64,000 bases of DNA from Phycisphaerae bacterium RAS2 (GTDB lineage Bacteria; Planctomycetota; Phycisphaerae; UBA1845; UTPLA1), in the NCBI GenBank assembly GCA_007753915.1, contig CP036352.1:1116001-1180000 (forward strand), written 5' to 3'. The position numbers and the translations under genes were made by a program. Positions 36,042-43,796 of this stretch are shown one piece after another; within the stretch, counting starts at the first letter, position 1, and the number at the start of each line of letters is the position of its first letter. The notes below the pieces were generated by a model. It was given only the letters and a program-made list of their open reading frames with translations, was not told where the DNA came from and did no database searches.

Positions 36042-37010
36042 CTATTGCGTCGCAAGTGTTTCTCGAAGGGTTTCTTGAAGCCATCGAGTCATGTTGGGGT
36101 GGGGGCAGAAGCCACGGCCGTCAGCCACGTAGTTCAATCCGTCCAGCACCTCCTTGTATGGCCCAAACCCTGCTACTCGAAACGGCACGACAATTACACG
36201 ACCGCCATCGCGATTACCCTCTTCCACGAATTGCCGGATGCGCTTCTCCGCGTCGACCCGCTTCTCGGGCCAATCTTCGCGCAACGTCTCGCATTTCACG
36301 GCTCGAAAGTGCCCGACTTCACTGATCCGAGCGGCTCGTTGCTGCATCGATGCGAGCCACCTCTCGTTTTCCGAATCGTCACCCGGTCCATGACCGAGAA
36401 TCAGGATCGATTCGCGAGTCGAGTCGCGGCTGAGTGTTCGGACCCGGTCGACGAGGATCTGGTCGATCAACGGCGACTCCGCAACGCCTTGACGGCTCAG
36501 GACGAACTGGGCGTTAGCGCGAATGCGCCGCGGTGGTTCCATGTGGTGATGATCGTGCTCATCGGGCTTCGTTGAACCGTTCGTCCCGCCGGTGGCCTCG
36601 GAGGCTGTCAATGTTGCCATCGGTTCATGATGACCGTCATGCGCGTGCCCCGAGTGGTCTTGGTCCGGTGATTGGTGGGCGCCATGCGATGGTGCCGGCG
36701 GTGCGCTGCGGTGACCGAGGATAAACTCGGTCGAGTCCAGGAAACTGTCGCCTGATACGAACATCCGGACCACCGCGATCTTCTCGACACCGCAGGCTTC
36801 CAGTTTCTGGACGGCCGCTTCAAGAGTTGACGGTGTTGCCATGCCGAACGCAACCTCCGTGGGGTATTCCGCCTTCAACGGAGCAACCGCAGTCTGGACG
36901 TCCTGGTTCCATTCCGGGTCACCACCATGCGCCATGATCAGCAGGCCGGTTTTCGGCAGGGCGCAACCTGCTACAAGAATCAAACCGAGAGACAATAAAA
37001 TCCGTGGCAT
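36042..37010 (-). CDS. CbiX-like (sirohydrochlorin chelatase family) lipoprotein with His-rich linker, 322 aa
   Basis: GGGAGG stands five bases before the ATG and the signal peptide ends LILVAGC. Two chelatase-like halves follow: TGLLIMAHGGDPEWN with a KIAVVRMFVSGDSF strand, and ILILGHGPGDDSENERW with GRVIVVPFRVAGFGP. Each keeps the HG at the metal-binding position of CbiX. Between them is a roughly 50-residue linker very rich in His and Asp. CbiX normally inserts metal into sirohydrochlorin in the cytoplasm; a lipidated form is more likely a periplasmic metal chaperone or buffer. A Fur-like palindrome covers its promoter. Confidence 0.82.
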   Translation of the reverse strand: MPRILLSLGLILVAGCALPKTGLLIMAHGGDPEWNQDVQTAVAPLKAEYPTEVAFGMATPSTLEAAVQKLEACGVEKIAVVRMFVSGDSFLDSTEFILGHRSAPPAPSHGAHQSPDQDHSGHAHDGHHEPMATLTASEATGGTNGSTKPDEHDHHHMEPPRRIRANAQFVLSRQGVAESPLIDQILVDRVRTLSRDSTRESILILGHGPGDDSENERWLASMQQRAARISEVGHFRAVKCETLREDWPEKRVDAEKRIRQFVEEGNRDGGRVIVVPFRVAGFGPYKEVLDGLNYVADGRGFCPHPNMTRWLQETLRETLATQ

Positions 37011-37022
37011 AAAACCTCCCCT

Positions 37023-37043
37023 AATTGAGACTGAGTCTCAATT
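37023..37043. promoter_or_regulatory. Perfect 21-bp palindrome, Fur-family operator candidate
   Basis: The half-site AATTGAGACT, a central G and the exact reverse complement of the half-site form a perfect 10-1-10 palindrome, 12 bp before the CbiX-like lipoprotein ATG and about 145 bp before the divergent oxidase gene. The core TTGAGA-x5-TCTCAA resembles the 7-1-7 Fur box (TGAGAAT-N-ATTCTCA in related bacteria). It probably binds Fur, Zur or another FUR-family repressor and blocks the lipoprotein gene. Confidence 0.75.
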
Positions 37044-37187
37044 CCGCAATGCTAGCGGCGTTTTCGGCCCCGGCAAGTGGGCACGCGGTGGGTTTTGTTA
37101 TCGCCATCGACTGACCGGTCGTTGCCGGCATCCGAATTACAATAGGAGACTGGCCGCAACCTGTGCGGATTTCAGGAGCCTAACATA

Positions 37188-38807
37188 ATGTCAAACAAAA
37201 GCTTGGTCACCGCAACGCTCATCGTCGTTCTTTCGCTGAGTGGGCTGATTCCTGCTCGGGGCCAGACACCAGCACAGGATGGACAATGGTCGACGCCGTT
37301 CTCTCTGCCGCTGATCGCGATTCACTCGGCCGTTCTGCCAACGGGAAAAGTCTTGATGTTCTCCGCCGAGCACGGTGTGCCTGGTATCCACGCGTGGTTG
37401 TTTGATCCCGCATCAATTCTAGGAACTCCGGTGCTGACCAATGTACCTCCGCCCACTGGCTGGAATCCAGACTGCGCCGGGCACAGTTTTCTGCCCGACG
37501 GTCGCCTCCTCGTGGCAGGGGGGACGCTGCAATTCAATCCTCTGCTTGGTTCGAAACTGGCGTATCTCTTCGATCCCTGGATCGAGCAATGGATACAAGT
37601 CGAGGACATGCGTGCGGGACGTTGGTACCCGACAAACGTCACTCTACCTGACGGCCGCGTCGTCACCATGTCTGGGATAAACGATACCGACGGGGGTCTC
37701 AATCCGGACATCGAACTTTGGGATGTCAACGGAGCAAACAACTGGGAGTTGCTCGGTCAAAAGTACATTCCGTACTATCCGTATCTCCACGTATTGCCAA
37801 GCGGCTTGGTTTTTCGCTCCGGACCCGACAGCCAGACCGAGACGTTCAACCCAGCGACGTCTATATGGACGCCGGTGGATGGCACAAATGCGTCCGCACG
37901 CTTTGAGGCGCCATCGGTTCTCCTGCCGCCCACCTTGAATCGAGTCATGCTCATCGGCGGTTACACCGGCGGTTCTAGTTTGCCCACGAATTCGGCCGAG
38001 ATCATCGACTTCTCAACAGGGACCCCAACATGGACCCTCACCGCTCATATGGGCTTTCGCCGCATGGAATTCAACGCCGTGATTCTTCCGACGCAAAAGG
38101 TCCTCGTTGTGGGCGGGAAGGCCAGCGCCGACGGTTCGCCCGATCAGCCTGTTCTCACTCCCGAGATTTTCGACCCGGCGAATCCATCGTGGGATCAAGT
38201 CGCACCGCATCAGATTCCACGCATGTACCATTCGACGGCAATACTTCTCCCGGACGCCCGAGTGCTGGCAGCCGGCGGGGACTTCCAGCCAACTGGAGAG
38301 ATCTATTCTCCCCCCTATCTCTTTCAAGGCCTTCGTCCGACGATTACGTCTGCTCCGGGCTGGATCGCCTACGGGTCAAACTTCGCGCTTGGGTTTACGA
38401 GTGCAACCGGAAACAATCGAGTGGCTCTGATCAGCCTGTCAAGCGTTACGCATTCAGTGAACATGGGGCAACGATATGTTCTGCTTGCTCAGGGTCTCGC
38501 GGCAGGAGGTGCCGTCAGTGTGCCAGCGCCAGCCAGCGGATACCTTGCGCCGCCCGGCTATTACATGCTGTTCGTAGTAAACGCCAACGGTGTTCCATCG
38601 GTGTCGCAAATCGTGCGAGTTGGAGAGCGTATCCCCGGCGACTTGAATTGCGATGGGATGGTGAATGCATCGGATCAGTCGCCGTTCGTAAACGCTCTGC
38701 TGGACCCAGCCGGCTTCAGCGGCTGCGCCATTCTCAATGCAGATATGAACGGGGACACCCTCATCGACGGGCAAGATATTCCCGGCTTCGTAGCCGCCCT
38801 GCTATAA
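37188..38807 (+). CDS. Galactose/glyoxal-oxidase-like copper radical oxidase with dockerin-like tail, 539 aa
   Basis: A signal peptide precedes a kelch-type propeller (DGRLLVAGG, KVLVVGG, RVLAAGG) and a DUF1929 C-terminal domain. The copper-radical site is complete: Cys96 (NPDCAGHSF), Tyr147 (GRWYPT), Tyr347-His348 (PRMYHST) and His422 (VTHSVNMGQR), in the order of Cys228, Tyr272, Tyr495, His496 and His581 of galactose oxidase. The last 70 residues are GDLNCDGMVNASD and ADMNGDTLIDGQD calcium loops of dockerin type. It would oxidise an alcohol or aldehyde to yield H2O2; the substrate is unknown. GGAG lies before the ATG. Confidence 0.87.
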   Translation: MSNKSLVTATLIVVLSLSGLIPARGQTPAQDGQWSTPFSLPLIAIHSAVLPTGKVLMFSAEHGVPGIHAWLFDPASILGTPVLTNVPPPTGWNPDCAGHSFLPDGRLLVAGGTLQFNPLLGSKLAYLFDPWIEQWIQVEDMRAGRWYPTNVTLPDGRVVTMSGINDTDGGLNPDIELWDVNGANNWELLGQKYIPYYPYLHVLPSGLVFRSGPDSQTETFNPATSIWTPVDGTNASARFEAPSVLLPPTLNRVMLIGGYTGGSSLPTNSAEIIDFSTGTPTWTLTAHMGFRRMEFNAVILPTQKVLVVGGKASADGSPDQPVLTPEIFDPANPSWDQVAPHQIPRMYHSTAILLPDARVLAAGGDFQPTGEIYSPPYLFQGLRPTITSAPGWIAYGSNFALGFTSATGNNRVALISLSSVTHSVNMGQRYVLLAQGLAAGGAVSVPAPASGYLAPPGYYMLFVVNANGVPSVSQIVRVGERIPGDLNCDGMVNASDQSPFVNALLDPAGFSGCAILNADMNGDTLIDGQDIPGFVAALL

Positions 38808-38946
38808 GAAGTAGTGATGAAAGTAAGGCTCTCTGGGCTTGAAAGAACACGGCGTTTTTCAACAATATATTCTTTTGGGCAACCTCATCGACCCCACTGG
38901 ACGCGAAGAGGTAACGTGGTGGACGCGTAGCATCCGTGAACGGCGC

Positions 38947-40248
38947 TCAGAGCAGGATGCGGGACACCGCTACAACCGACTTTAGTCCGCTGCCGAAGCG
39001 GGCCATTACGTCGCGGTTCTTTGCAAGTTCACTGTATGGCAGGAAGCGAACCTTCAGGTCGGCCACGCGGCGGAACGCTGGACGGGCAAGCTGCTGCCGA
39101 ACGTCGTCCTCACGAGCGTCAGGGGCGACAAGGTACAGCCCCACTGCGGCTCGATCGGGCGCGCCCAGTGCCAAGTCGAGCATTCGCACGATGCCGGAAT
39201 AGATGCTCGTCGTGTGCTCGACTTCGAATGCGGCGGCGACTTTGCCACGAGCATCTAGCCAAAGGACGTCGATCAATCGCACCGCCTCGCCCCCGGGGCC
39301 GTCGTCCAGCCCGCCCGGGAGCGATTCGACACACCCGTCGCACAGCCGCCCGCCATCATGGGGTCGATTCCGGTCGTTCGCCGCAATCCACACGTCGTAC
39401 CCAAGCGCCTTCCCGAGATCCCGCAGCCAGCCCTGCACCTGCGTGTGAGATCGTTCCTCATCTTCTGCGGCCTTGGACGTCTTCTTCGCGGCGGCGGACT
39501 CCTCGCGGACCTTGGCTAGGTCCGCCTCCCACGCCGCCAGCAGCGCGGCGTCATCCGAGCACGGCGGAGGCTGATACCGTCCAGTGCCCACATCGAAAAG
39601 TAGCCCCGCGATGGCGCCCAAGTCGTTCGACAGCACGGCGCGGTCCTCGGCATTGAGCCGCAGGATGCCCGCGCGCATGGCCAAGTATTCTTCCCACGAG
39701 CCGAGCTTCACCTTCGCGCCGGTCAAAAGGTTGTAGCCCTTCACGATAGCGGTATTGAACGGCGTAGCGAGGGTTGGGTGCAGGAAGTACAAGAGATTCG
39801 CGGCTGCCGGCCCCAGCCCCTTGATTCGTAGTTCGTCAAGGTTGCGAACTGCCGCGATGATAGCGCCCTCCGTATCACAACACGCGCACGTGTGGAGAAA
39901 CCGGCCAAAGGCTCGCTGATGGTCCTGGTTCTCGTAAATGTCCGGGATGCGCAGCTTGGGCTTCCATAAAAAGGCGTGGTCGGCGCCCTTGAATATCTGC
40001 CGCTGTTCGGCAATGGAGTGCACGACCGTCTCCAGCGACGAACCTTTGTAAACGTTGCCAAACGTCCCGGCCTCGATCTCGCGGACCACCTCCGCGATCC
40101 CGGTGCGGATGGATCGGAAGTTCTTAAGCCGCTGGTCCCACAGAAACCACGACAGGTACGTGCTGCCGGGGTCGTCTTTCCAGCGTTGAATGAGTGTTGT
40201 CAGCCCGCTTGAAATCATGGCGATCATGTTAAAACGCAGCCGTTTCAC
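38947..40248 (-). CDS. Probable type II-like restriction endonuclease, 433 aa
   Basis: The C-terminal third has IDVLWLDARGKVAAAFEVEHTTSIYSGIVRMLDL, which I read as a PD-(D/E)XK-type nuclease core in which the usual Lys is replaced (D, then ExE), seen in restriction-enzyme-like proteins. Residues about 140-180 contain IKGLGPAAANLLYFLHP, resembling a helix-hairpin-helix DNA-binding segment. GTG at 40248 or ATG at 40227 may be the start. No methyltransferase lies nearby, so it would be orphan or have a cognate elsewhere. The nuclease call is moderately sure; specificity unknown. Confidence 0.6.
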   Translation of the reverse strand: MKRLRFNMIAMISSGLTTLIQRWKDDPGSTYLSWFLWDQRLKNFRSIRTGIAEVVREIEAGTFGNVYKGSSLETVVHSIAEQRQIFKGADHAFLWKPKLRIPDIYENQDHQRAFGRFLHTCACCDTEGAIIAAVRNLDELRIKGLGPAAANLLYFLHPTLATPFNTAIVKGYNLLTGAKVKLGSWEEYLAMRAGILRLNAEDRAVLSNDLGAIAGLLFDVGTGRYQPPPCSDDAALLAAWEADLAKVREESAAAKKTSKAAEDEERSHTQVQGWLRDLGKALGYDVWIAANDRNRPHDGGRLCDGCVESLPGGLDDGPGGEAVRLIDVLWLDARGKVAAAFEVEHTTSIYSGIVRMLDLALGAPDRAAVGLYLVAPDAREDDVRQQLARPAFRRVADLKVRFLPYSELAKNRDVMARFGSGLKSVVAVSRILL

Positions 40249-40272
40249 TTGCCAGCTTGAAAGAGTAGTTGG

Positions 40273-41289
40273 CTATGGGAGCAAGGGCTGCACGAAGCGA
40301 ATCGGAACGCCGAAGTTGGAGCCTTGGAAGTCGCGCAGAATGGCGAAATTGACGCCGATTACGTCGCCGTCGGGACCGAACACGGGACCACCAGAGCCGC
40401 CGGAAGTCGTAACGGCGTCGTAGATGAGTTGGCGGCCCGTGGCGTCGCTCAGCGTTCCATGCGTAATCACCGGCGTAATCGCATGACGGCGGCTCAACGC
40501 TTCGATCAGCGTGGTGGTGTCGTGAGCCTCGGCCAACGCTGCATGAGCAACATCGGGGTCGGCTCGGGCTAGCAAGGCCGATAGCCCTGTCGGATAGCCC
40601 AAAAGCATGAGCCTCTCGCCGCGCAGTTCGCGCGGATCGCGATCGGAGAGCGGAAGGACAGGAATGCCTTTGACCGATACCACGAAGACGGCCACGTCCA
40701 CGCTCTCGGTACTGACTCGGATCGTTTTGGCGTCGATGGACAGAGGCTCATGGTCTGGAAATGTGGCCGTCAACTGGATGAACGTAGGTTCCAAGCCGGC
40801 GGCCAGGAGCGGTGCGACGCGCTCGTTGTTCCACCAGGGCTCGGCTACATGGCGATTGGTGACAACATGGCCGTGATCGCTTACGAGAAAGCCAGATCCG
40901 AGATACTCCAGCTCGATGGGCTTTTCCTCAGCGTCCTTAACAGGCGCGGATGTTACACCGCGGCGCTCGTGAAACGTGAAGACACCGTGGATCAGACAAA
41001 CGCCCCGGCTGTACGAATCCATGACGCGTCGCATGGCCGCACGACGATGCCCCTCCTCCTCCGCGACGCCATCGTAGCGGCGTAGTTTTGCCCGGAGAAC
41101 TTCAACCTCGGCGGTAGAGACCTGAGCGGCATGTTGTTTGCGGCAGGCTTCGAGTTGCTGTTGGAGATCCCCAGCCGTGGTCTGGATTCCATGCCGCGCG
41201 TTGGCGCCGCCGTCACGGCAAGAGGCCACCGCCAGCATGAGCATCGCCGCCACTGATACAACTGAAAAAAACGGCTTGACGCTGAACAC
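40273..41289 (-). CDS. Trypsin-like serine protease lipoprotein, 338 aa
   Basis: GTG at 41289 is the start, with AAGGA eleven bases before it. The lipoprotein signal ends LAVASC, then a coiled-coil-prone helix (LQQQLEACRKQ, LRAKLRRYD) leads to the protease: TNRHVAEP (catalytic His), STESVDVAVFVV (Asp) and TSGGSGGPVFG (Ser). No PDZ domain follows, unlike DegP or HtrA. It is probably an envelope protease with a narrow task. It lies 24 bp before the nuclease gene on the same strand. Confidence 0.9.
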   Translation of the reverse strand: MFSVKPFFSVVSVAAMLMLAVASCRDGGANARHGIQTTAGDLQQQLEACRKQHAAQVSTAEVEVLRAKLRRYDGVAEEEGHRRAAMRRVMDSYSRGVCLIHGVFTFHERRGVTSAPVKDAEEKPIELEYLGSGFLVSDHGHVVTNRHVAEPWWNNERVAPLLAAGLEPTFIQLTATFPDHEPLSIDAKTIRVSTESVDVAVFVVSVKGIPVLPLSDRDPRELRGERLMLLGYPTGLSALLARADPDVAHAALAEAHDTTTLIEALSRRHAITPVITHGTLSDATGRQLIYDAVTTSGGSGGPVFGPDGDVIGVNFAILRDFQGSNFGVPIRFVQPLLP

Positions 41290-41394
41290 TGCGCACTCGT
41301 TCCTTCTTCAGGCCCTTACTCATCCTCATGCGTTGCCTTAAACCTATCCTCCGAACCTCTCCGTACGGATACGTTCCTGGCCCGCATGTAAGTG

Positions 41395-42825
41395 TCAACG
41401 AATTGGCAAGCCGCGGGACTGGGCTTCCTGAAGTCTACGTGACTTAACCTGCTCGCGTGCCTGCGCCGTATCGCTATCAGCGAAATTGCGGTCATAAACG
41501 AAACCAAAGCCATACGAGAACCGGAAGGCGTTTCTCGCAACGGAGAGAAAGGGCGCGAGGGCGGTGGTGCCAACATTCACTAGATCATTGGGCTTTAGCA
41601 GCACATCGGCCTCGGTACCGGCGAAGATCGCATCCAGATTCACTTGAAATGTCTGCTCCTCGTCATTATTGAGCCGACGCACGATTTGAACCCTGGACGG
41701 CCAAGCAAGCGGACCAAAGCCGCCAGCCGCGGCAATCGCTTGCTTCAGCGTCGGACCATGTCCGTGGGTCTCATACGCGCCGGGTCGTGCGACGTTACCA
41801 GCCATGTAGTATTCGCCCATCGCACCGTGCGAGACATATATCAGGTCAAGGGGGCGGATGACGATGTTTTGGCTAGGCACGCCGTTCATCAAATCCTCAA
41901 CTTCGATCGTGATTACTCTGTTCGCTCCCGGCTGGCTCGTGGGCGGTCCACCATGTTCGTGCAGCAACAGAGGATCCGACGGGCCTCCTTGCAGAGACTG
42001 TTGCGCTCTTGTACCGGATTGTGCCGTCACGAGTGGGAAAGCATCCCGTTTAGGAGCGGCAGAATGATGTTCATGTCGATGAATTGGTTGGGAGGCCGGC
42101 GCTGAGCCGCCTTGAATTTCCCTTTTTGCCCCCTGACGGATTACGTAAAGTTCGTGCAATTCAGGCGGGACGCCGCCCGCATCGGCAAGTGCGTTCAGCA
42201 ACCGATACTCAGGGGTCGGAATCGAGTAGGCCCCGGAACGACGAACTTGTCCAAGAATCGAGTACGTCAATCCAGGGGATTCCAAAAGCTGGACCTGCAC
42301 GTCGGCATCTTCAAGGATCTGTCTGGCTCTAAGCTGTGACTTGATCTCAAGCTCGATCTCGCGCGGCGTCATCCCGGCGACGCGGAGCGAACCCAAGATG
42401 GGAAGTGTAATCGACCCACCGTCTCCCACTTTGATTTGTTGTGAAGTTTTCTCTCCGGGTGAGAGCAATTCAAAGATCGAAACTATGATCGTATCTCCGC
42501 CCGCAATCTTTGACTCTTCATAGATTGGGACCAGGTCCTCCGCTGTTGGAGGCTCTGCTCTTTCAAGATGCATGGGTTCCTCAAGAAGGCTGAGCGAGTG
42601 GCGGATTGGATTTCGCTTCGGCTCGCGGAACTGACCTACCTGCGTGGGATCGAGGAAGCCGTTTTTCACCCAATTCGCGGTCTCTGCTTTCTCGCAACCA
42701 AGAGCGACAACCAGCAGGCACGCCGAGGTGCTAAGAAGCGGAGCGCCGATCGACTGCTGCCGTCGGGTCGGAAAGGGTCGCAATTTGCTAAGACGGTCCA
42801 CAATAAGCGAGAATTCCATGGGCAT
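41395..42825 (-). CDS. Wza-like polysaccharide biosynthesis/export lipoprotein, 476 aa
   Basis: The family (Poly_export plus SLBB domains) forms outer membrane channels for exopolysaccharide. GGDTIIVSIFELLSPGEKTSQQIKVGDGGSITLPILGSLRVAGMTPREIELEI is the Poly_export domain; SYSILGQVRRSGAYSIPTPEYRLLNALADAGG-like and YMAGNVARPGAYETHGHGPTLKQAIAAAGGF are SLBB repeats. A lipoprotein signal ends VVALGC about 45 residues in. The start is uncertain: ATG 42825, ATG 42819 or GTG 42912. A His/Gly-rich insertion lies between the SLBB units. No glycosyltransferase genes are near. Confidence 0.85.
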   Translation of the reverse strand: MPMEFSLIVDRLSKLRPFPTRRQQSIGAPLLSTSACLLVVALGCEKAETANWVKNGFLDPTQVGQFREPKRNPIRHSLSLLEEPMHLERAEPPTAEDLVPIYEESKIAGGDTIIVSIFELLSPGEKTSQQIKVGDGGSITLPILGSLRVAGMTPREIELEIKSQLRARQILEDADVQVQLLESPGLTYSILGQVRRSGAYSIPTPEYRLLNALADAGGVPPELHELYVIRQGAKREIQGGSAPASQPIHRHEHHSAAPKRDAFPLVTAQSGTRAQQSLQGGPSDPLLLHEHGGPPTSQPGANRVITIEVEDLMNGVPSQNIVIRPLDLIYVSHGAMGEYYMAGNVARPGAYETHGHGPTLKQAIAAAGGFGPLAWPSRVQIVRRLNNDEEQTFQVNLDAIFAGTEADVLLKPNDLVNVGTTALAPFLSVARNAFRFSYGFGFVYDRNFADSDTAQAREQVKSRRLQEAQSRGLPIR

Positions 42826-43126
42826 GGGTTTTTCGAGAGCCAGTTGACCGGCGATGCGCACAAACTCCCCGCTGACGCTCCTCGCAGCGAGCGCACGTAC
42901 GCCCCTATCCACTACTTGATTTGATGCACGACACGAGACTTTTCTTCCCCTTCCTCAAAAATGCAAGTTTTGACCCTATCCGCACGGCCTGAACAGGAGC
43001 CGCCCGCCGTGCTAATTCCAACCTTCGGGTTCCACTCGTGTCTGACGCAATAGAACGGCCGGTGTTGACGCCGTCGGGGTTGTCAACACATAGGCCATGA
43101 CTTTCAGGTTGTTAGGAGAATCCAAA
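42826..43126. other. Divergent promoter region
   Basis: About 300 bp between the export lipoprotein and the Gly/His/Tyr-rich gene on opposite strands. It must hold promoters for both. I see no certain operator or RNA; the leftmost 90 bp could belong to the export gene if it starts at GTG 42912. Confidence 0.45.
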
Positions 43127-43543
43127 ATGACTCAGGTTCTACGGAAGGTCGCAATGCTGGCCGCTTTGGGGGTGGCAGTCGTTCTTGGCGGTGCCCAACA
43201 AGCAAAAGCGGACCATGAGTGTGGTTCCGGCGGCTACTACCGAGGTGGATATTCGTCTAGCGGCCACTCTTACCGTTCAGGAACCATGTACTACGCCCGT
43301 CCCTCGTACCCTACGCACGGCCACGGCTACTCGTATCGGCCGGCGCCGGACTACAGCTACGGACACTCGTACCGCTACTATGGCCACGGGTACTCCGGGT
43401 TCTCAGGCGGGCATCAAGGGTATTCGCCCTCCTGGTCCCATTCGCGCGGCGGGAGCCATCACTCGTATCGATCACACGGCTACGGCGGACATTCCGGCTA
43501 CGGCGGGCATTCGCGATGGGGCAGCGGGCATCGCGGCCACTGA
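43127..43543 (+). CDS. Exported Gly/Ser/Tyr/His-rich protein, 138 aa
   Basis: TTAGGAGAATCC precedes the ATG at 43127. A clear signal peptide (VAMLAALGVAVVLGGAQQAKA) is cut before DHEC. The remaining 105 residues are almost only Gly, Ser, Tyr, His, Arg and Pro, with repeats such as GYSYR, SHGYGGHSGYGGHS. It is disordered and could bind metal through the histidines or form a surface material. It has its own terminator downstream and no operon partner. No family is recognised. Confidence 0.75.
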   Translation: MTQVLRKVAMLAALGVAVVLGGAQQAKADHECGSGGYYRGGYSSSGHSYRSGTMYYARPSYPTHGHGYSYRPAPDYSYGHSYRYYGHGYSGFSGGHQGYSPSWSHSRGGSHHSYRSHGYGGHSGYGGHSRWGSGHRGH

Positions 43544-43581
43544 TACGTACCGAACGATTCTGAAGTGTCTCCTTTAATGGT

Positions 43582-43619
43582 GGGCACGGCTTCGAGACTC
43601 ATCGACGCCGTGCCCTTTT
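43582..43619 (+). terminator. Rho-independent terminator
   Basis: GGGCACGGC pairs exactly with GCCGTGCCC, with an inner TCGA/TCGA extension, and is followed at once by TTTT. It lies 38 bp after the Gly/His/Tyr-rich gene. Confidence 0.85.
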
Positions 43620-43796
43620 CTCGCGCTTTTCGTTGGCTGGGGTGACCGCAAGGGGTGATCGACTTATGGCGGCGGCGCGAAGCGCCTCATCGGGCGTTGC
43701 AGCCCGAGTCGACTCTCTCTGCGTGGTTTTCCGCCTTTGAGCACCGATGGGGGTCTCGGCCGCTTACTCGTTTTCACGACTCCGAATGCGTCGCAA

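Noticed and set aside
43185-43577. 130-codon frame overlapping the Gly/His/Tyr-rich gene
   Set aside because: It is the +1 shadow; the chosen frame has a ribosome binding site and signal peptide.
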